Source of the DNA: an uncultured Clostridia bacterium
GTDB taxonomy: Bacteria > Bacillota > SHA-98 > UBA4971
Assembly (NCBI GenBank): GCA_900019985.1
Contig: FIZM01000003.1
Coordinates: 1-46,232, forward strand
Length of the DNA: 46,232 nt
Reading direction: 5' to 3'
Shown here: positions 24,078 through 33,263 of the stretch, one piece after another
Layout of the letters: each line of letters opens with the position of its first letter
Numbering within the stretch: position 1 is the first letter of the stretch
The notes under the pieces: generated by a model
The model's input: the letters and a program-made list of their open reading frames with translations, nothing else
Told to the model about the DNA's origin: nothing
Database searches by the model: none
Made by a program: the position numbers and the translations under genes

Positions 24078-24821
24078 GTGGAGAGGCTTCAAAAGATCCT
24101 TGCAAATGCCGGGATTGCTTCACGCAGAGCCGGTGCTGAACTCATTAAGGAAGGCTGTGTTACAGTCGACGGCAGAATCGTGCTTGAACCAGGTGCCAGG
24201 TTCGATCCGTCCCAATGTGAGATAAAGGTTGACGGTAAGCCTGTCAAGATCCATGACAAGAAAATATACATCATGCTCAATAAACCTCAAGGATACATCT
24301 CTACAGCTAGGGATCCCAGAGGACGGAAAACTGTACTGGATCTGGTTCCTAACGTGGGCGCACGGCTTTTTCCTGTTGGAAGGCTTGACCGAGACACCGA
24401 AGGATTACTCCTTTTAACAAACGACGGTCATGCAGCGTACACTCTAACCCATCCAAAGTTTGAAATATACAAAACCTACCTTGCGGTTGTCGAGGGTGTT
24501 CCCGCTGAGGAAAAGCTGAGCCTTTTGCGAAAGGGTATCAGGCTGCAGTCAGGGCACGTTTCGTCACCTGCACAAGTTAGGATTGTGACAGTGTCTCCGG
24601 ATTCTGCAGTAGCAGAGATTAAGATCAGGGAAGGCAGAAAACGCCAGGTCCGCGAGATGTTCGATTTCATAGGACACCCTGTGAGGAGTCTTGTACGAAC
24701 TCATCTTGGAAGACTGGAACTAGGCGATTTGAAACCCGGTTCATGGCGGTATCTTACTAAGGCAGAAGAGGATTGGATCCGGGAGATGTCGGCCGGGCCT
24801 CAAGAAAGGCCTTCGAAGTGA
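24078..24821 (+). CDS. rluB: 23S rRNA pseudouridine synthase, RluB family
   Basis: A ~248-residue RsuA/RluB-type pseudouridine synthase. An N-terminal S4 domain (VERLQKILANAGIASRRAGAE) is followed by the catalytic domain with GRLDRDTEGLLLLTND, whose Asp is catalytic, and EGRKRQVREMF. RluB modifies U2605 of 23S rRNA in E. coli. GTG 24078 is preferred over GTG 24066, because AGGTGAT lies 7 bases upstream and the protein then starts like other RluB proteins. Confidence 0.9.
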   Translation: MERLQKILANAGIASRRAGAELIKEGCVTVDGRIVLEPGARFDPSQCEIKVDGKPVKIHDKKIYIMLNKPQGYISTARDPRGRKTVLDLVPNVGARLFPVGRLDRDTEGLLLLTNDGHAAYTLTHPKFEIYKTYLAVVEGVPAEEKLSLLRKGIRLQSGHVSSPAQVRIVTVSPDSAVAEIKIREGRKRQVREMFDFIGHPVRSLVRTHLGRLELGDLKPGSWRYLTKAEEDWIREMSAGPQERPSK

Positions 24822-24842
24822 AGGAGAATCAGTGGATTAGGA

Positions 24843-25061
24843 ATGAGCTTAGCGTTTGGTGAAGGTAATGAAGATGTTGACAGACTGCTACGCTTCCTTG
24901 AAAGAGTTTTCGGAATCGCGCTGTGCCTGTTCCTGTTAATGACAATAGTAGGACAATTCATCCTGAGTACACCCGAGGGAAGATCAAGGTTCAGTAGAAT
25001 CGATCGCCTGGAAGGTATCAAGTTAAATATGGATGATCCTATCGACAGGAGTTTCCGCTGA
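24843..25061 (+). CDS. Small single-pass membrane protein of unknown function
   Basis: A 72-residue protein with one strong hydrophobic helix (residues ~22-43) flanked by a short acidic N-terminus and a charged C-terminal tail. I do not recognise it by sequence. A small membrane protein gene (ypfB) also lies near cmk in Bacillus, so it may be a positional counterpart; that is inference only. Ribosome site is weak (TAGGA), but the frame fits exactly between rluB and cmk. Confidence 0.6.
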   Translation: MSLAFGEGNEDVDRLLRFLERVFGIALCLFLLMTIVGQFILSTPEGRSRFSRIDRLEGIKLNMDDPIDRSFR

Positions 25062-25066
25062 ATGTA

Positions 25067-25094
25067 TTGAAAAAATATACGAATCACGTATCTT
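25067..25094 (+). promoter_or_regulatory. Candidate SigA promoter for cmk
   Basis: TTGAAA (25067-25072), 16 bases, TATCTT (25089-25094). A small dyad ATACG/CGTAT (25077-25091) overlaps the spacer and -10. It lies 37 bases before the cmk start. Confidence 0.35.
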
Positions 25095-25130
25095 ACGGGG
25101 AGATTTATCAAGGGAGAAGAGGAATCTGCA

Positions 25131-25892
25131 ATGTATGCGTCGAATAGCATAACAGCGACAACGAGGAAGAAGGGCCCGGTTATCGCCATTGACGGGCCGG
25201 CAGGTGCCGGCAAGAGCACAGTAGCAAAGGCTATTGCTGAAATGTTCGGCCTGGCTTATGTCAGTACAGGCTTGATCTATCGGGCTCTGACCTTAAAAGC
25301 GATATGTCTTGGGGCAGATATCAGGGAGGCCGAATGCATAGGGGAATTAGCACGAAGTGCTGATGTTGCTGTGTTGCCTGAAGACGGCGACTGCCGCATC
25401 CTCCTCGACGGAGAGGATGTAACCGCGGAGCTTACCAGCCCTGAGGTATGTGCGTACGTATCACAAGTAGCTGAAATCCCGGATGTCAGAGCAGCCCTCT
25501 TGGATATTCAACGGGCGATAGCCAAGAAAGGGTCTGTAGTGATGGATGGAAGGGATATCGGCACTGTTGTTGCACCTGATGCTGATGTGAAGATATTTCT
25601 TGTTGCCGATTTTGAGGAGCGCGTTAGGAGAAGGGTTCTCCAGGCACGTGAGCGAGGATACGATGTTGTGGAAGAGACAGTCGTCAGTGAAATAAAAAAC
25701 AGAGACACAATTGACAGCGGGCGAAAAGTAGCTCCTCTTAAACCTGCACCGGATGCCATTACTGTTGATACCACAGGAAAAACTCCTGAGGAAACAATTG
25801 CGGAAGTTGCAGGTATTATTCGTAAGGAGCTTTGTGGCAATGAGGTTCGGAACACATCAGAAGGCATGGGAGAGAAGTCTTGTTTTACGTGA
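25131..25892 (+). CDS. cmk: Cytidylate kinase
   Basis: A 253-residue CMP/dCMP kinase. P-loop GPAGAGKST at residues ~22-30, the NMP-binding helix, DGRDIGTVVAPDA, and the lid arginines (RVRRRVLQARERG) followed by NRDTIDSGRKVAPL are all present. It makes CDP and dCDP from CMP and dCMP. The usual LDTGAMYR segment reads VSTGLIYR, a variant seen in some other CMP kinases. The N-terminus is ~14 residues longer than usual. The C-terminus overlaps plsC by 13 bases. Confidence 0.93.
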   Translation: MYASNSITATTRKKGPVIAIDGPAGAGKSTVAKAIAEMFGLAYVSTGLIYRALTLKAICLGADIREAECIGELARSADVAVLPEDGDCRILLDGEDVTAELTSPEVCAYVSQVAEIPDVRAALLDIQRAIAKKGSVVMDGRDIGTVVAPDADVKIFLVADFEERVRRRVLQARERGYDVVEETVVSEIKNRDTIDSGRKVAPLKPAPDAITVDTTGKTPEETIAEVAGIIRKELCGNEVRNTSEGMGEKSCFT

Positions 25893-26503
25893 TCATGAGG
25901 GCAATTCTCAGATTCCTTATGAGAATTGCCTTTCGCATGCAGGTAGAAGGTAAGGAAAGCGTTCCAAGCCAGGGGGGAGTAATCCTGGCTGCAAATCACT
26001 TAAGTGGGTTGGATCCCATAGTTGTAGGATGCGCCTTGGATCGGCGCGTCCGGTTCATGGCAAAACATGAGCTCTTTGATAATCCCATTCTTGGATTTCT
26101 CATTCGTAGTCTGGGTGCCTTTCCTGTGCGCCGCGGAAAAGACGACAAGGACGCGTTCCGCACAGCTCTCGAGGTCCTGAGAAGTGGCGAGGTTTTAGGC
26201 ATATTTCCCGAAGGGACCAGGAGTGCAGAGGGCAGGCTGCAAAAAGCATACTCAGGAGCAGCGGTCTTAGCAGAGAAAACCGGTGCATATCTGGTACCTG
26301 TGGGAATCATCGGTACAGACAAAATTATGCGGAAAGGTGCTTTCCTTCCGAAAGCCGGGCGTGTCATAGTGAGATTCGGTGAACCGATTATTCCGGCTGA
26401 AGTTTGCTCGTCTGCTACGACGGACCGGCCTTCTTTCAATCCGAGAGAAGCCATTACCAATCGTATGATGGAAGAGATAGCAAGGCTGGTTGTGTTGAAT
26501 TAG
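25880..26503 (+). CDS. plsC: 1-acyl-sn-glycerol-3-phosphate acyltransferase
   Basis: A 207-residue PlsC-type acyltransferase with motif I NHLSGLDP (H-x4-D catalytic pair), motif II GAFPVRRG, motif III FPEGTRS and motif IV LVPVGI. It adds the second acyl chain to make phosphatidate, at the membrane. TTG start with GGGAGA 6 bases upstream, inside the cmk frame. Order cmk-plsC-ispH/rpsA is common in clostridia. The phospholipid genes plsY and gpsA follow ~7 kb downstream. Confidence 0.92.
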   Translation: MFYVIMRAILRFLMRIAFRMQVEGKESVPSQGGVILAANHLSGLDPIVVGCALDRRVRFMAKHELFDNPILGFLIRSLGAFPVRRGKDDKDAFRTALEVLRSGEVLGIFPEGTRSAEGRLQKAYSGAAVLAEKTGAYLVPVGIIGTDKIMRKGAFLPKAGRVIVRFGEPIIPAEVCSSATTDRPSFNPREAITNRMMEEIARLVVLN

Positions 26504-26565
26504 GTGTAATAAGATTAAGTTTAGTTTGATGTTGGGAGATAATAGGGAAGAAGGTAGAACGGGTA

Positions 26566-28803
26566 TTGCAGGTAGTGATTGGTGAACACAGCGGGTTTTG
26601 CTTCGGGGTTGAACGAGCGGTACAAATCGCTATGGAAGCGGGAAAACAAGGTAAAGCTTACACTCTCGGGCCCTTAGTACACAATCCGCAGGTAGTTGCC
26701 AAGTTAAGAGAAAACGGGGTTGTCCCCGTGTCGGATTTGGACGAAATTAAAGATGGATGCATGATAGTTCCGTCGCATGGATTACCACCTGATATCATTG
26801 ATAACGCAAAGGAAAAAGGGTTGACAATTGTCCATGCTACTTGTCCGTATGTCAGGCGAGCACAGGAGTTAGCTGCTGAGTTAGGTCGTAAAGGATATCA
26901 GGTGTTTATCGTCGGTGACGAAGGACACACGGAAGTAGTTGGTCTGGTAGGTTGGGCCGGAGACAATTCGAGAGTAGTCTTGACATCTCAAGACGTAGCA
27001 TCCGGTTCTGTCGAGCCCAAGGTCGGTGTCGTATGTCAGACCACCCAAACAGTTGAGGCTTTTCGCCGGGTTCTGGCAGCCCTTGCTTTAAGGGCGAAAG
27101 AGCTTGTGGCCTACAATACAATATGTAACGCTACTTCGCAGAGGCAGGAGGCTGCGCGCACGTTGGCACGATCAGTTGATGCCATGATCGTTGTCGGCGG
27201 GCGGGCAAGCGCGAATACAAGACGGCTTGCCGAGATCTGTGAGGCGGAAGGCGCGAAGGTCTACAGGGTGGAAGGGCCCGAAGACCTGGACACCCTGGAT
27301 TTTTCAGGATTTGAAAGGGTGGGACTGACGGCGGGGGCATCAACGCCGAATTGGGTCATCGAGGAGGTTGTTGAGAGGATGAACGTACCGGATGAAGAGA
27401 GGATAAACGAATTGGAGGTAGCTGAGATTACTGAGGACAAGAGTCTCGAGGAACAGGAATCTATGGAGGCAAGTGAAGACCAAGAGGAGATGACTCCTGT
27501 GGATTCACAAGAAGACGCAGAGCCAGAACAAGCAGATGAAGGACTTCCACAAGAAGAACCTGAAGCTGAAGGTGTGGACGAAGAAGAGACTACGACTTCA
27601 CAAGTGGAAGAAGAGCCTGATGTTACAGGACCTGAGGGAGAAGAGCGAGAGATCATAGATATGTCGCTCCAACCGGCATTTGTTGAGGGCGACATAGTCG
27701 AAGGTGTTGTTGTGGCGGTCGAACCTGAACGGGTCCTTGTCGATATTGGACTTAAGTCCGAAGGCATAGTGCCTAGAAATGAGATCTCCAGACGGCAAGT
27801 GCAGTCATGTGAAGGTGTAGTCAACGTAGGTGACAGAATAGAGGTTCTGGTGGAGAGATTGGAGACAGACGAAGGCGAGGCGCTTCTGTCAAAGCGGAAA
27901 GCTGATATTAAGAAGGCATGGGATTTTATATCTGAGGCTCTGAAAAACGGAACCATAGTCGAAGGGGAAGTCACCGGAGTAGTCAAAGGCGGAATCGTTG
28001 TAGATGTGGGACTTAGAGGCTTTGTTCCTGCTTCACACGTAAGCGTCCGTCCTGTTCAGAATCTTGAAGATCTGCGAGGAGAGGTCCTCAGAATGAAGGT
28101 CCTCGAAGTGGACCAGGACAAGAAGAATGTGGTCCTTTCTGCACGGCAGGTACAAGAAGAGGAACTGGCCGAAGCCAGGAAGAGAATGCTGGAGTCTTTG
28201 AACGAAGGCGTAATTGTAGAAGGTGTTGTAAGGCGTGTCGTCAATTTCGGAGCATTTGTCGACATAGGTGACGGAGTAGAAGGCCTTCTTCATGTATCAG
28301 ATATGGCATGGACGAGAACTGAAGATCCCAGAGACGTAGTCTCAGAGGGCGACCGAATCAGAGTTAAGATTCTAGCTATAGACAGAGAACGCGAACGCAT
28401 TTCCCTGGGCTTAAAGCAGACCCTTCCGGATCCGTGGGATGATGTAACCACAAGGTACCCGGTTGGCAGCGTAGTCAAGGGAACTGTCACCAAGACAGTT
28501 GACTTCGGTGCTTTCGTCCAGCTGGAGCCTGGAATTGAAGGCCTTGTGCATATCTCGCAGTTGGCAGACAGACGGGTGGAGAAACCTGAAGAAGTAGTCA
28601 GCCCTGGGGATGAGGTAGCTGTTAAAGTTATCAGTGTAAGGCCAAGGGATCATAGAATAGGGCTTAGCCTGAAAGAGGCACAAGCTGATGAAGAGAAAAA
28701 GGTCTACGACAAGTACGCTGATAAACCTGACAGCCAAGGGCCTACCATCGGCGATGTTTTCGGTGACATCCTCAAGAACTCACAGGAGAATCTAGAGAAA
28801 TAG
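26566..28803 (+). CDS. ispH: IspH (HMBPP reductase) fused to ribosomal protein S1
   Basis: A 745-residue fusion. Residues 1-285 are IspH/LytB, the last step of the MEP isoprenoid pathway; cluster cysteines C12 (GFCFGV), C93 (ATCPYV) and C187 (YNTICNATS) and the H-T-E motif (VGDEGHTEVVG) are in place. A highly acidic linker spans ~290-365. Four S1 RNA-binding domains follow, at about 372-442, 461-530, 545-615 and 631-702. The fusion is well known in Clostridia; the S1 part aids mRNA binding by the ribosome. TTG start gives the standard IspH N-terminus. A strong terminator follows. Confidence 0.93.
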   Translation: MQVVIGEHSGFCFGVERAVQIAMEAGKQGKAYTLGPLVHNPQVVAKLRENGVVPVSDLDEIKDGCMIVPSHGLPPDIIDNAKEKGLTIVHATCPYVRRAQELAAELGRKGYQVFIVGDEGHTEVVGLVGWAGDNSRVVLTSQDVASGSVEPKVGVVCQTTQTVEAFRRVLAALALRAKELVAYNTICNATSQRQEAARTLARSVDAMIVVGGRASANTRRLAEICEAEGAKVYRVEGPEDLDTLDFSGFERVGLTAGASTPNWVIEEVVERMNVPDEERINELEVAEITEDKSLEEQESMEASEDQEEMTPVDSQEDAEPEQADEGLPQEEPEAEGVDEEETTTSQVEEEPDVTGPEGEEREIIDMSLQPAFVEGDIVEGVVVAVEPERVLVDIGLKSEGIVPRNEISRRQVQSCEGVVNVGDRIEVLVERLETDEGEALLSKRKADIKKAWDFISEALKNGTIVEGEVTGVVKGGIVVDVGLRGFVPASHVSVRPVQNLEDLRGEVLRMKVLEVDQDKKNVVLSARQVQEEELAEARKRMLESLNEGVIVEGVVRRVVNFGAFVDIGDGVEGLLHVSDMAWTRTEDPRDVVSEGDRIRVKILAIDRERERISLGLKQTLPDPWDDVTTRYPVGSVVKGTVTKTVDFGAFVQLEPGIEGLVHISQLADRRVEKPEEVVSPGDEVAVKVISVRPRDHRIGLSLKEAQADEEKKVYDKYADKPDSQGPTIGDVFGDILKNSQENLEK

Positions 28804-28834
28804 CACGGATAGGTAAATAGGTCCAGGTTATCAC

Positions 28835-28875
28835 GGCCGACGGTTGCTGGAAGCACCGTCGGCCTTTATGTTTAT
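28835..28875 (+). terminator. Intrinsic terminator after ispH-rpsA
   Basis: A perfect 10-bp stem, GGCCGACGGT (28835-28844) with ACCGTCGGCC (28855-28864), 10-base loop, then TTTATGTTTATT. It closes the cmk-plsC-ispH transcript. Confidence 0.85.
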
Positions 28876-28962
28876 TGAAAGAATAACCCTTTAGATATAG
28901 GGAAAAGCTACTGTGCAGGGTGTGGATGGGGGAACGCCATCGGACGCGAAGGAGGCTTCAGT

Positions 28963-29589
28963 GTGACAGTAGGACTTATTCTGCTTCTTGTAGTCAGTGT
29001 TCTAATCTTCCTTGGGCTTGCCCACAGAGTCCTTGACCGCATGCGACTTAACGATAGGCAGGCGCTGGTTGCTGTTTTGTCCATCCTTATCGGCGGCTTC
29101 ATTGATATTCCTGTGTTCCGCGGCCTTTGGACAGTCAGCGTAAACCTTGGAGGTTCTGTGATTCCTGTGATTATTGCTATATACGTACTTAGCCGTGCCG
29201 ATACCCAAACCGAGGCAAGACGCGGCGTCCTCTCTGCGGTGGCAACAGGTGCAGCGCTTTTGGCCATATCAAAGATATTCACTTTTGAAGAAGGTAGAAC
29301 GATAATTGACCCCATTTACGTTTTCGGACTGGTGGCAGGAGTGATAGCATACCTGCTCGGCCGGTCGAGGCGTGCAGCCTTTGCAGGGGCAGTATTAGGT
29401 GTTGTGTTTTTGGACATTGCCCATCTTGTTGAAGTAATCATCAGGCGGCTGCCTTCCACTGTAAACATAGGGGGTGCCGGGGCATTTGACGCAGTGATAA
29501 TCGCAGGCCTTATTGCAGTAGGCTTCGCTGAGATATTCGGAGAGACCATGGAAAGGCTGCAAACCTTGCCTGACGAGCCTGAAGAATAA
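28963..29589 (+). CDS. DUF1614 family membrane protein
   Basis: A 208-residue polytopic membrane protein with about six or seven hydrophobic helices, recognised as DUF1614 from GGFIDIPVF, LGGSVIPVIIAIYVL and FLDIAHLVEVI. Function is unknown. GTG start with GAAGGAGG at 28948-28955. It lies 16 bases before spoIIP, so the two are probably co-transcribed, and a sporulation link is possible but unproven. Confidence 0.8.
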   Translation: MTVGLILLLVVSVLIFLGLAHRVLDRMRLNDRQALVAVLSILIGGFIDIPVFRGLWTVSVNLGGSVIPVIIAIYVLSRADTQTEARRGVLSAVATGAALLAISKIFTFEEGRTIIDPIYVFGLVAGVIAYLLGRSRRAAFAGAVLGVVFLDIAHLVEVIIRRLPSTVNIGGAGAFDAVIIAGLIAVGFAEIFGETMERLQTLPDEPEE

Positions 29590-29605
29590 GCGAGGTTATT
29601 CAGAT

Positions 29606-30709
29606 ATGAACCTTAGAAGGCATAAATGCAGTTCCGGTCGGAGATTTTGCTTCACTGGCATAGCCCCTTTAATCCTTTTCACTATGATCCTGATTCTCAG
29701 TTTGACTTCTCATGAGCCTGCATTCGCAGAAGAAGAACTGACTGATGGATACTTTACTCTCATTGACGAAGACAACAATGAAATCTTCCATACTGCCATC
29801 GTACTTCATCCCGGTGATATCTTTATAAGTGAAGACAATAAGGCTTATGAAGTTGTCAGCATTCATGAACAAACAGCCAAGGCACGGATTTCTGAAACAG
29901 TCACATTGGATGACACGGAAGAGGGTTCCCAACAGACCACAGGATCCAGGCTGTCTGCTTACTTGCAAGTGATCGGTGACAGCATCAGCCGGATCTTTCT
30001 CGCCGGACAGCAGCAAACCGCCAAGACCGTAGTAATCTACAATACACACAGCGATGAATCCTATGAACCTACAAGCGGGACATCAACAAAGGATTGGGGA
30101 GATGTCTACAAGGTTGCTGCTGCATTTGAAGATGCCCTTAAGAAGCACGGCTTTAACGTAGTAAGGGCCACTGACAACCATAATCCACATGACGGAGCAG
30201 CATACGCCCGTTCAAGGCGGACTTTAGCACAGTTGCTGAAGGAACGGCCTGTTGCTGCCTTTGATATTCATAGGGATGCGGTTCCTCCCGAGGTTTACAG
30301 GACCAAGGTCCAAGGTGAAGATGTAACTAAAATAACACTTGTTATCGGTCAGCAGAATCAGACAAGAGGCCAAAACCTTGCTTTCGCAAAGAAACTGAAG
30401 TCAGCCACTGATTCCAAGGTCCCCGCCCTCGTCAAAGGGATTCTCTGGGCACGGGGAAACTATAACCAGGACATGTTGCCCAGAGCCGCATTGCTGGAAG
30501 TAGGCGCCCACACTAACAGCCTTGAAGAGGCAGAAAAGGCCATAGGGCTTTTTGCATCTGCGATTGCACCTGCAATACTCGGAGCTGAGTCTGCAACCGG
30601 CTTCCAACAGGGCTCGCCCGGCAGATCTATAGCATGGATTATAGCCATACTCATTGCAGGCAGTATAGGTTACCTTCTGGTCAGTTCCAGGAAACGGAAG
30701 GTTCATTGA
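29606..30709 (+). CDS. spoIIP: Stage II sporulation protein P
   Basis: A 367-residue SpoIIP. A signal peptide or anchor (residues ~18-40, ending before AEEEL) precedes a small N-terminal beta domain (~45-100). The amidase/endopeptidase domain carries VVIYNTHSDESYEP, AFDIHRDAVP and LEVGAHTNSLEEA. A C-terminal membrane helix (~343-360) and a basic tail end the protein. SpoIIP cleaves septal peptidoglycan with SpoIID during engulfment, held by SpoIIM (encoded ~22 kb upstream here). The weak ribosome site (GAGG) suggests coupling to the DUF1614 gene. Confidence 0.9.
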   Translation: MNLRRHKCSSGRRFCFTGIAPLILFTMILILSLTSHEPAFAEEELTDGYFTLIDEDNNEIFHTAIVLHPGDIFISEDNKAYEVVSIHEQTAKARISETVTLDDTEEGSQQTTGSRLSAYLQVIGDSISRIFLAGQQQTAKTVVIYNTHSDESYEPTSGTSTKDWGDVYKVAAAFEDALKKHGFNVVRATDNHNPHDGAAYARSRRTLAQLLKERPVAAFDIHRDAVPPEVYRTKVQGEDVTKITLVIGQQNQTRGQNLAFAKKLKSATDSKVPALVKGILWARGNYNQDMLPRAALLEVGAHTNSLEEAEKAIGLFASAIAPAILGAESATGFQQGSPGRSIAWIIAILIAGSIGYLLVSSRKRKVH

Positions 30710-30778
30710 GCCCGGGGACACGCTGCCAGAAGTTGACTCTATGTGCGTAACGTGGATCCTAGATACGCGGAGGTGCAG

Positions 30779-30808
30779 TTGACAACGGGATCTGCGGTAT
30801 GGTACACT
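30779..30808 (+). promoter_or_regulatory. SigA promoter for the PrsA-like foldase gene
   Basis: A perfect TTGACA (30779-30784), 18 bases, and TACACT (30803-30808) with a TG extended -10 at 30800-30801. The start would be near 30815, about 33 bases before the ATG. Confidence 0.65.
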
Positions 30809-30847
30809 AAATCCGTTCGCGTGCAGCGTGTAGAAGGGGAGGAACCG

Positions 30848-31756
30848 ATGGTGAACAGGAAACGCTCACTTACGATAATTATTGGCATCGTGGTTGTAGG
30901 CCTTTTGATAATCGGGGCTTTATGGACTTATAACGACTTGAAGGCTGTGGCCAGGATAAACTCAACAAACATTACCTGGAAAGAATTTAATGACGCCTTG
31001 AAGAAGCAAAGCGGCAACCAGATACTTGCCAGTTTGCTAAGGGAAGAACTCATTAGACAAGGTGCAAAGCAGCATAATGTCACAGTAACTGACGAAGACG
31101 TCGAAGCTGAGCTGGACAAGCTTGCGGAACAGTTCGGGTCCCAGGCAGGCCTTGAAAAAATCTTGATCAGTTACGGAATGAATCTGGACGACCTGAGAGA
31201 GCAGGTCAGAAGCACATTGCTGCTTGAAGCCATAGCAGCAAAGGACGTAACTGTAGAAGAGGAAGAGCTTAAAGCCTACTATGAAGAGAACAAAGGCAAG
31301 TACACAGAACCGGAAGAAGTCAAAGCAAGGCATATTCTCGTGGAGGATGAAGAGACTGCCAAGAGTATCTTGGAACAGCTGGCCCGAGGCGAGGATTTCA
31401 TCGAACTCGCTAAAGAGCATTCAACAGATCCTGGTTCAAAAGATAAAGGCGGTGACCTCGGATACTTTAAGCGCGGTGTAATGGATGCTGCGTTTGAGGA
31501 TGTAGCCTTCAGCCTTGCAATAGGCGAAACAAGCGAACCTGTAAAAACCATATTTGGCTACCATATCATCAGAGTTGAAGACAAAAAACCGGAGAGGCTG
31601 GTACCTTTTGAAGAGGTACGGGACGATGTCAGGAAACAAGTAATAAAGCAGAAGTCAAAGCCGACGTCGTTGGTGCTGAGTGAGCTTAAAGACGCAGCGC
31701 AAATCAAGATCAACGACAAAGAGCTGGAGGATGCTGTTTACAGCATAGTATATTAA
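30848..31756 (+). CDS. PrsA/PpiC-type peptidylprolyl isomerase, membrane-anchored
   Basis: A ~302-residue foldase. The N-terminus has a basic tail and one membrane anchor (residues ~9-26); no lipobox cysteine is seen, so it is not a lipoprotein like Bacillus PrsA. A SurA-N-like helical part (~40-145) precedes the parvulin domain (~155-250) with [31 protein letters not shown] and [11 protein letters not shown]. It should help fold exported proteins outside the membrane. The frame is open back to 30743, but ATG 30848 has GGGGAGG just upstream and lies after a perfect -35 box. Confidence 0.88.
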   Translation: MVNRKRSLTIIIGIVVVGLLIIGALWTYNDLKAVARINSTNITWKEFNDALKKQSGNQILASLLREELIRQGAKQHNVTVTDEDVEAELDKLAEQFGSQAGLEKILISYGMNLDDLREQVRSTLLLEAIAAKDVTVEEEELKAYYEENKGKYTEPEEVKARHILVEDEETAKSILEQLARGEDFIELAKEHSTDPGSKDKGGDLGYFKRGVMDAAFEDVAFSLAIGETSEPVKTIFGYHIIRVEDKKPERLVPFEEVRDDVRKQVIKQKSKPTSLVLSELKDAAQIKINDKELEDAVYSIVY

Positions 31757-31803
31757 GCTTATTAAATGTGTCTGGCTTTTAAAGACTCTGTTATATATTA
31801 TGA

Positions 31804-31826
31804 AGAGGAGGGCTAAGCCCTCCTCT
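31804..31826 (+). terminator. Strong hairpin after the foldase gene, terminator-like
   Basis: AGAGGAGGGC (31804-31813), TAA, GCCCTCCTCT (31817-31826): a perfect 10-bp stem with a 3-base loop. It is followed by CGTTATC rather than a T-run, so it may act as an imperfect terminator or as an RNA 3'-end stabiliser. Confidence 0.6.
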
Positions 31827-31917
31827 CGTTATCAAAAGATAGATCTTGAGCTTAGCCACAGTGCATCATCTTTAGTCAGTCGCACGAGGAATTGCTGCAA
31901 GAAGGGGTGACTTCGTA

Positions 31918-33243
31918 ATGTACGGTCCGATAGTTGCCATTGTCGGCAGACCTAACGTAGGCAAGTCTCAATTGTTCAACAGGATTATCGGCGTTCGCCA
32001 TGCTATTGTCGAAGAAACCCCGGGCGTTACAAGGGACAGGGTCTATGCTCACACTGAGTGGAACGGAAAGGTCTTTACACTGGTGGACACAGGCGGCATC
32101 GATTCAGAGCCTGCAGGTGATTCCATGGAAGAGCTGACGATTATCCAGACGAAAATGGCGATCAGTGAAGCTGATGTAGTATGGTTTGTAGTCGATACTG
32201 CTTCCGGGTTAATGCCACATGACCATGATGTTGCTGACATTTTAAGAAAGTCAGGACGCAAGGTGATAGTCGTTGCCAACAAAGCAGAAGGTCCGCGTCA
32301 CGATCATTACATGGAGTTCTACGCATTAGGACTAGGTCCGCCTCACCCTGTATCTGCAATCCATGGAATAGGCATAGGGGATCTCCTTGATAAGACTGTT
32401 GACCTCATTGCTGATGTCCCTGAAAAGGCTGAAGAGGAAGGTATTGATGACGAATCAATAAAACTGGCAGTCCTAGGCCGTCCCAACGTAGGCAAATCTT
32501 CTTTGGTCAATTCCATCCTGGGACAGGAGCGAGCTATAGTGACACCGATTCCCGGGACGACAAGGGATGCGTTGGATACGCCTTTTGTGTGGAATAACAA
32601 ACCGTTTGTAATAATAGACACTGCCGGAATAAGGCGGATGGCGAAGATCGACAGCCCTGTTGAACGCTACAGTGTATTCCGCTCATTAAGAGCTGCAGAT
32701 AGGTGCAATGTAGCCTTTATTGTTTTGGACGCTTCAGATATGCCTGTTTCACAGGATGCCCGGATTGCAGGATATGTGGAAGAAGCAGGCCGGGGTATGG
32801 TTCTGGTGGCAAACAAATGTGATCTCATTGAAGGGGGAGAGCAAGGAAGAACTCGTTTTGAACAACGGGTCAGAAGGGATTTGTCCTTTATACCATATGT
32901 GCCTTTGGTTTTCGTGTCTGCCTTGAACAATGCAGGGATTTCCTCCTTGATGGAAGTTGCCGAAAAGGTGGCTGAGAACTACAAGAGGCGGATTGATACT
33001 TCCGTTCTCAACGAAGTCCTGCAAGAAGCCCAGTTCAGGGTCACTCCGCCACAGGACAAAGGCAGGCAGCTGAAGATATACTATGGTACACAGGTCTCAA
33101 CAGGCCCGCCGTCTTTTGCTCTCTTTATGAACGACCCAAAACTGATGACTTTCTCATACAGGCGTTATCTTGAAAATGCATTGAGAGAATCCTTCGAGTT
33201 TCAAGGAGTCCCGCTAAGACTCCTGCTCCGGAAAAGAGGATAG
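31918..33243 (+). CDS. der: Ribosome biogenesis GTPase Der (EngA)
   Basis: A 441-residue double-GTPase. The first G domain begins GRPNVGKSQLFNRI with DTGG and NKAEG; the NKxD motif reads NKAE here, as often in domain 1. The second begins GRPNVGKSSLVNSI at ~residue 186 with DTAGI and NKCD. A C-terminal KH-like domain (~350-441) ends in GVPLRLLLRKR. Der is essential for 50S ribosome assembly. ATG start with AAGGGGTGA upstream. Order der-plsY-gpsA is common in Firmicutes. Confidence 0.95.
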   Translation: MYGPIVAIVGRPNVGKSQLFNRIIGVRHAIVEETPGVTRDRVYAHTEWNGKVFTLVDTGGIDSEPAGDSMEELTIIQTKMAISEADVVWFVVDTASGLMPHDHDVADILRKSGRKVIVVANKAEGPRHDHYMEFYALGLGPPHPVSAIHGIGIGDLLDKTVDLIADVPEKAEEEGIDDESIKLAVLGRPNVGKSSLVNSILGQERAIVTPIPGTTRDALDTPFVWNNKPFVIIDTAGIRRMAKIDSPVERYSVFRSLRAADRCNVAFIVLDASDMPVSQDARIAGYVEEAGRGMVLVANKCDLIEGGEQGRTRFEQRVRRDLSFIPYVPLVFVSALNNAGISSLMEVAEKVAENYKRRIDTSVLNEVLQEAQFRVTPPQDKGRQLKIYYGTQVSTGPPSFALFMNDPKLMTFSYRRYLENALRESFEFQGVPLRLLLRKRG

Positions 33244-33263
33244 CGGGATACGGAGGAGAAGTC

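Noticed and set aside
27261-27986. 241-codon minus-strand open frame opposite ispH-rpsA
   Set aside because: It mirrors the acidic linker and S1 region (Ser/Thr-rich translation), has no family resemblance and no separate ribosome site; the sense gene is certain.
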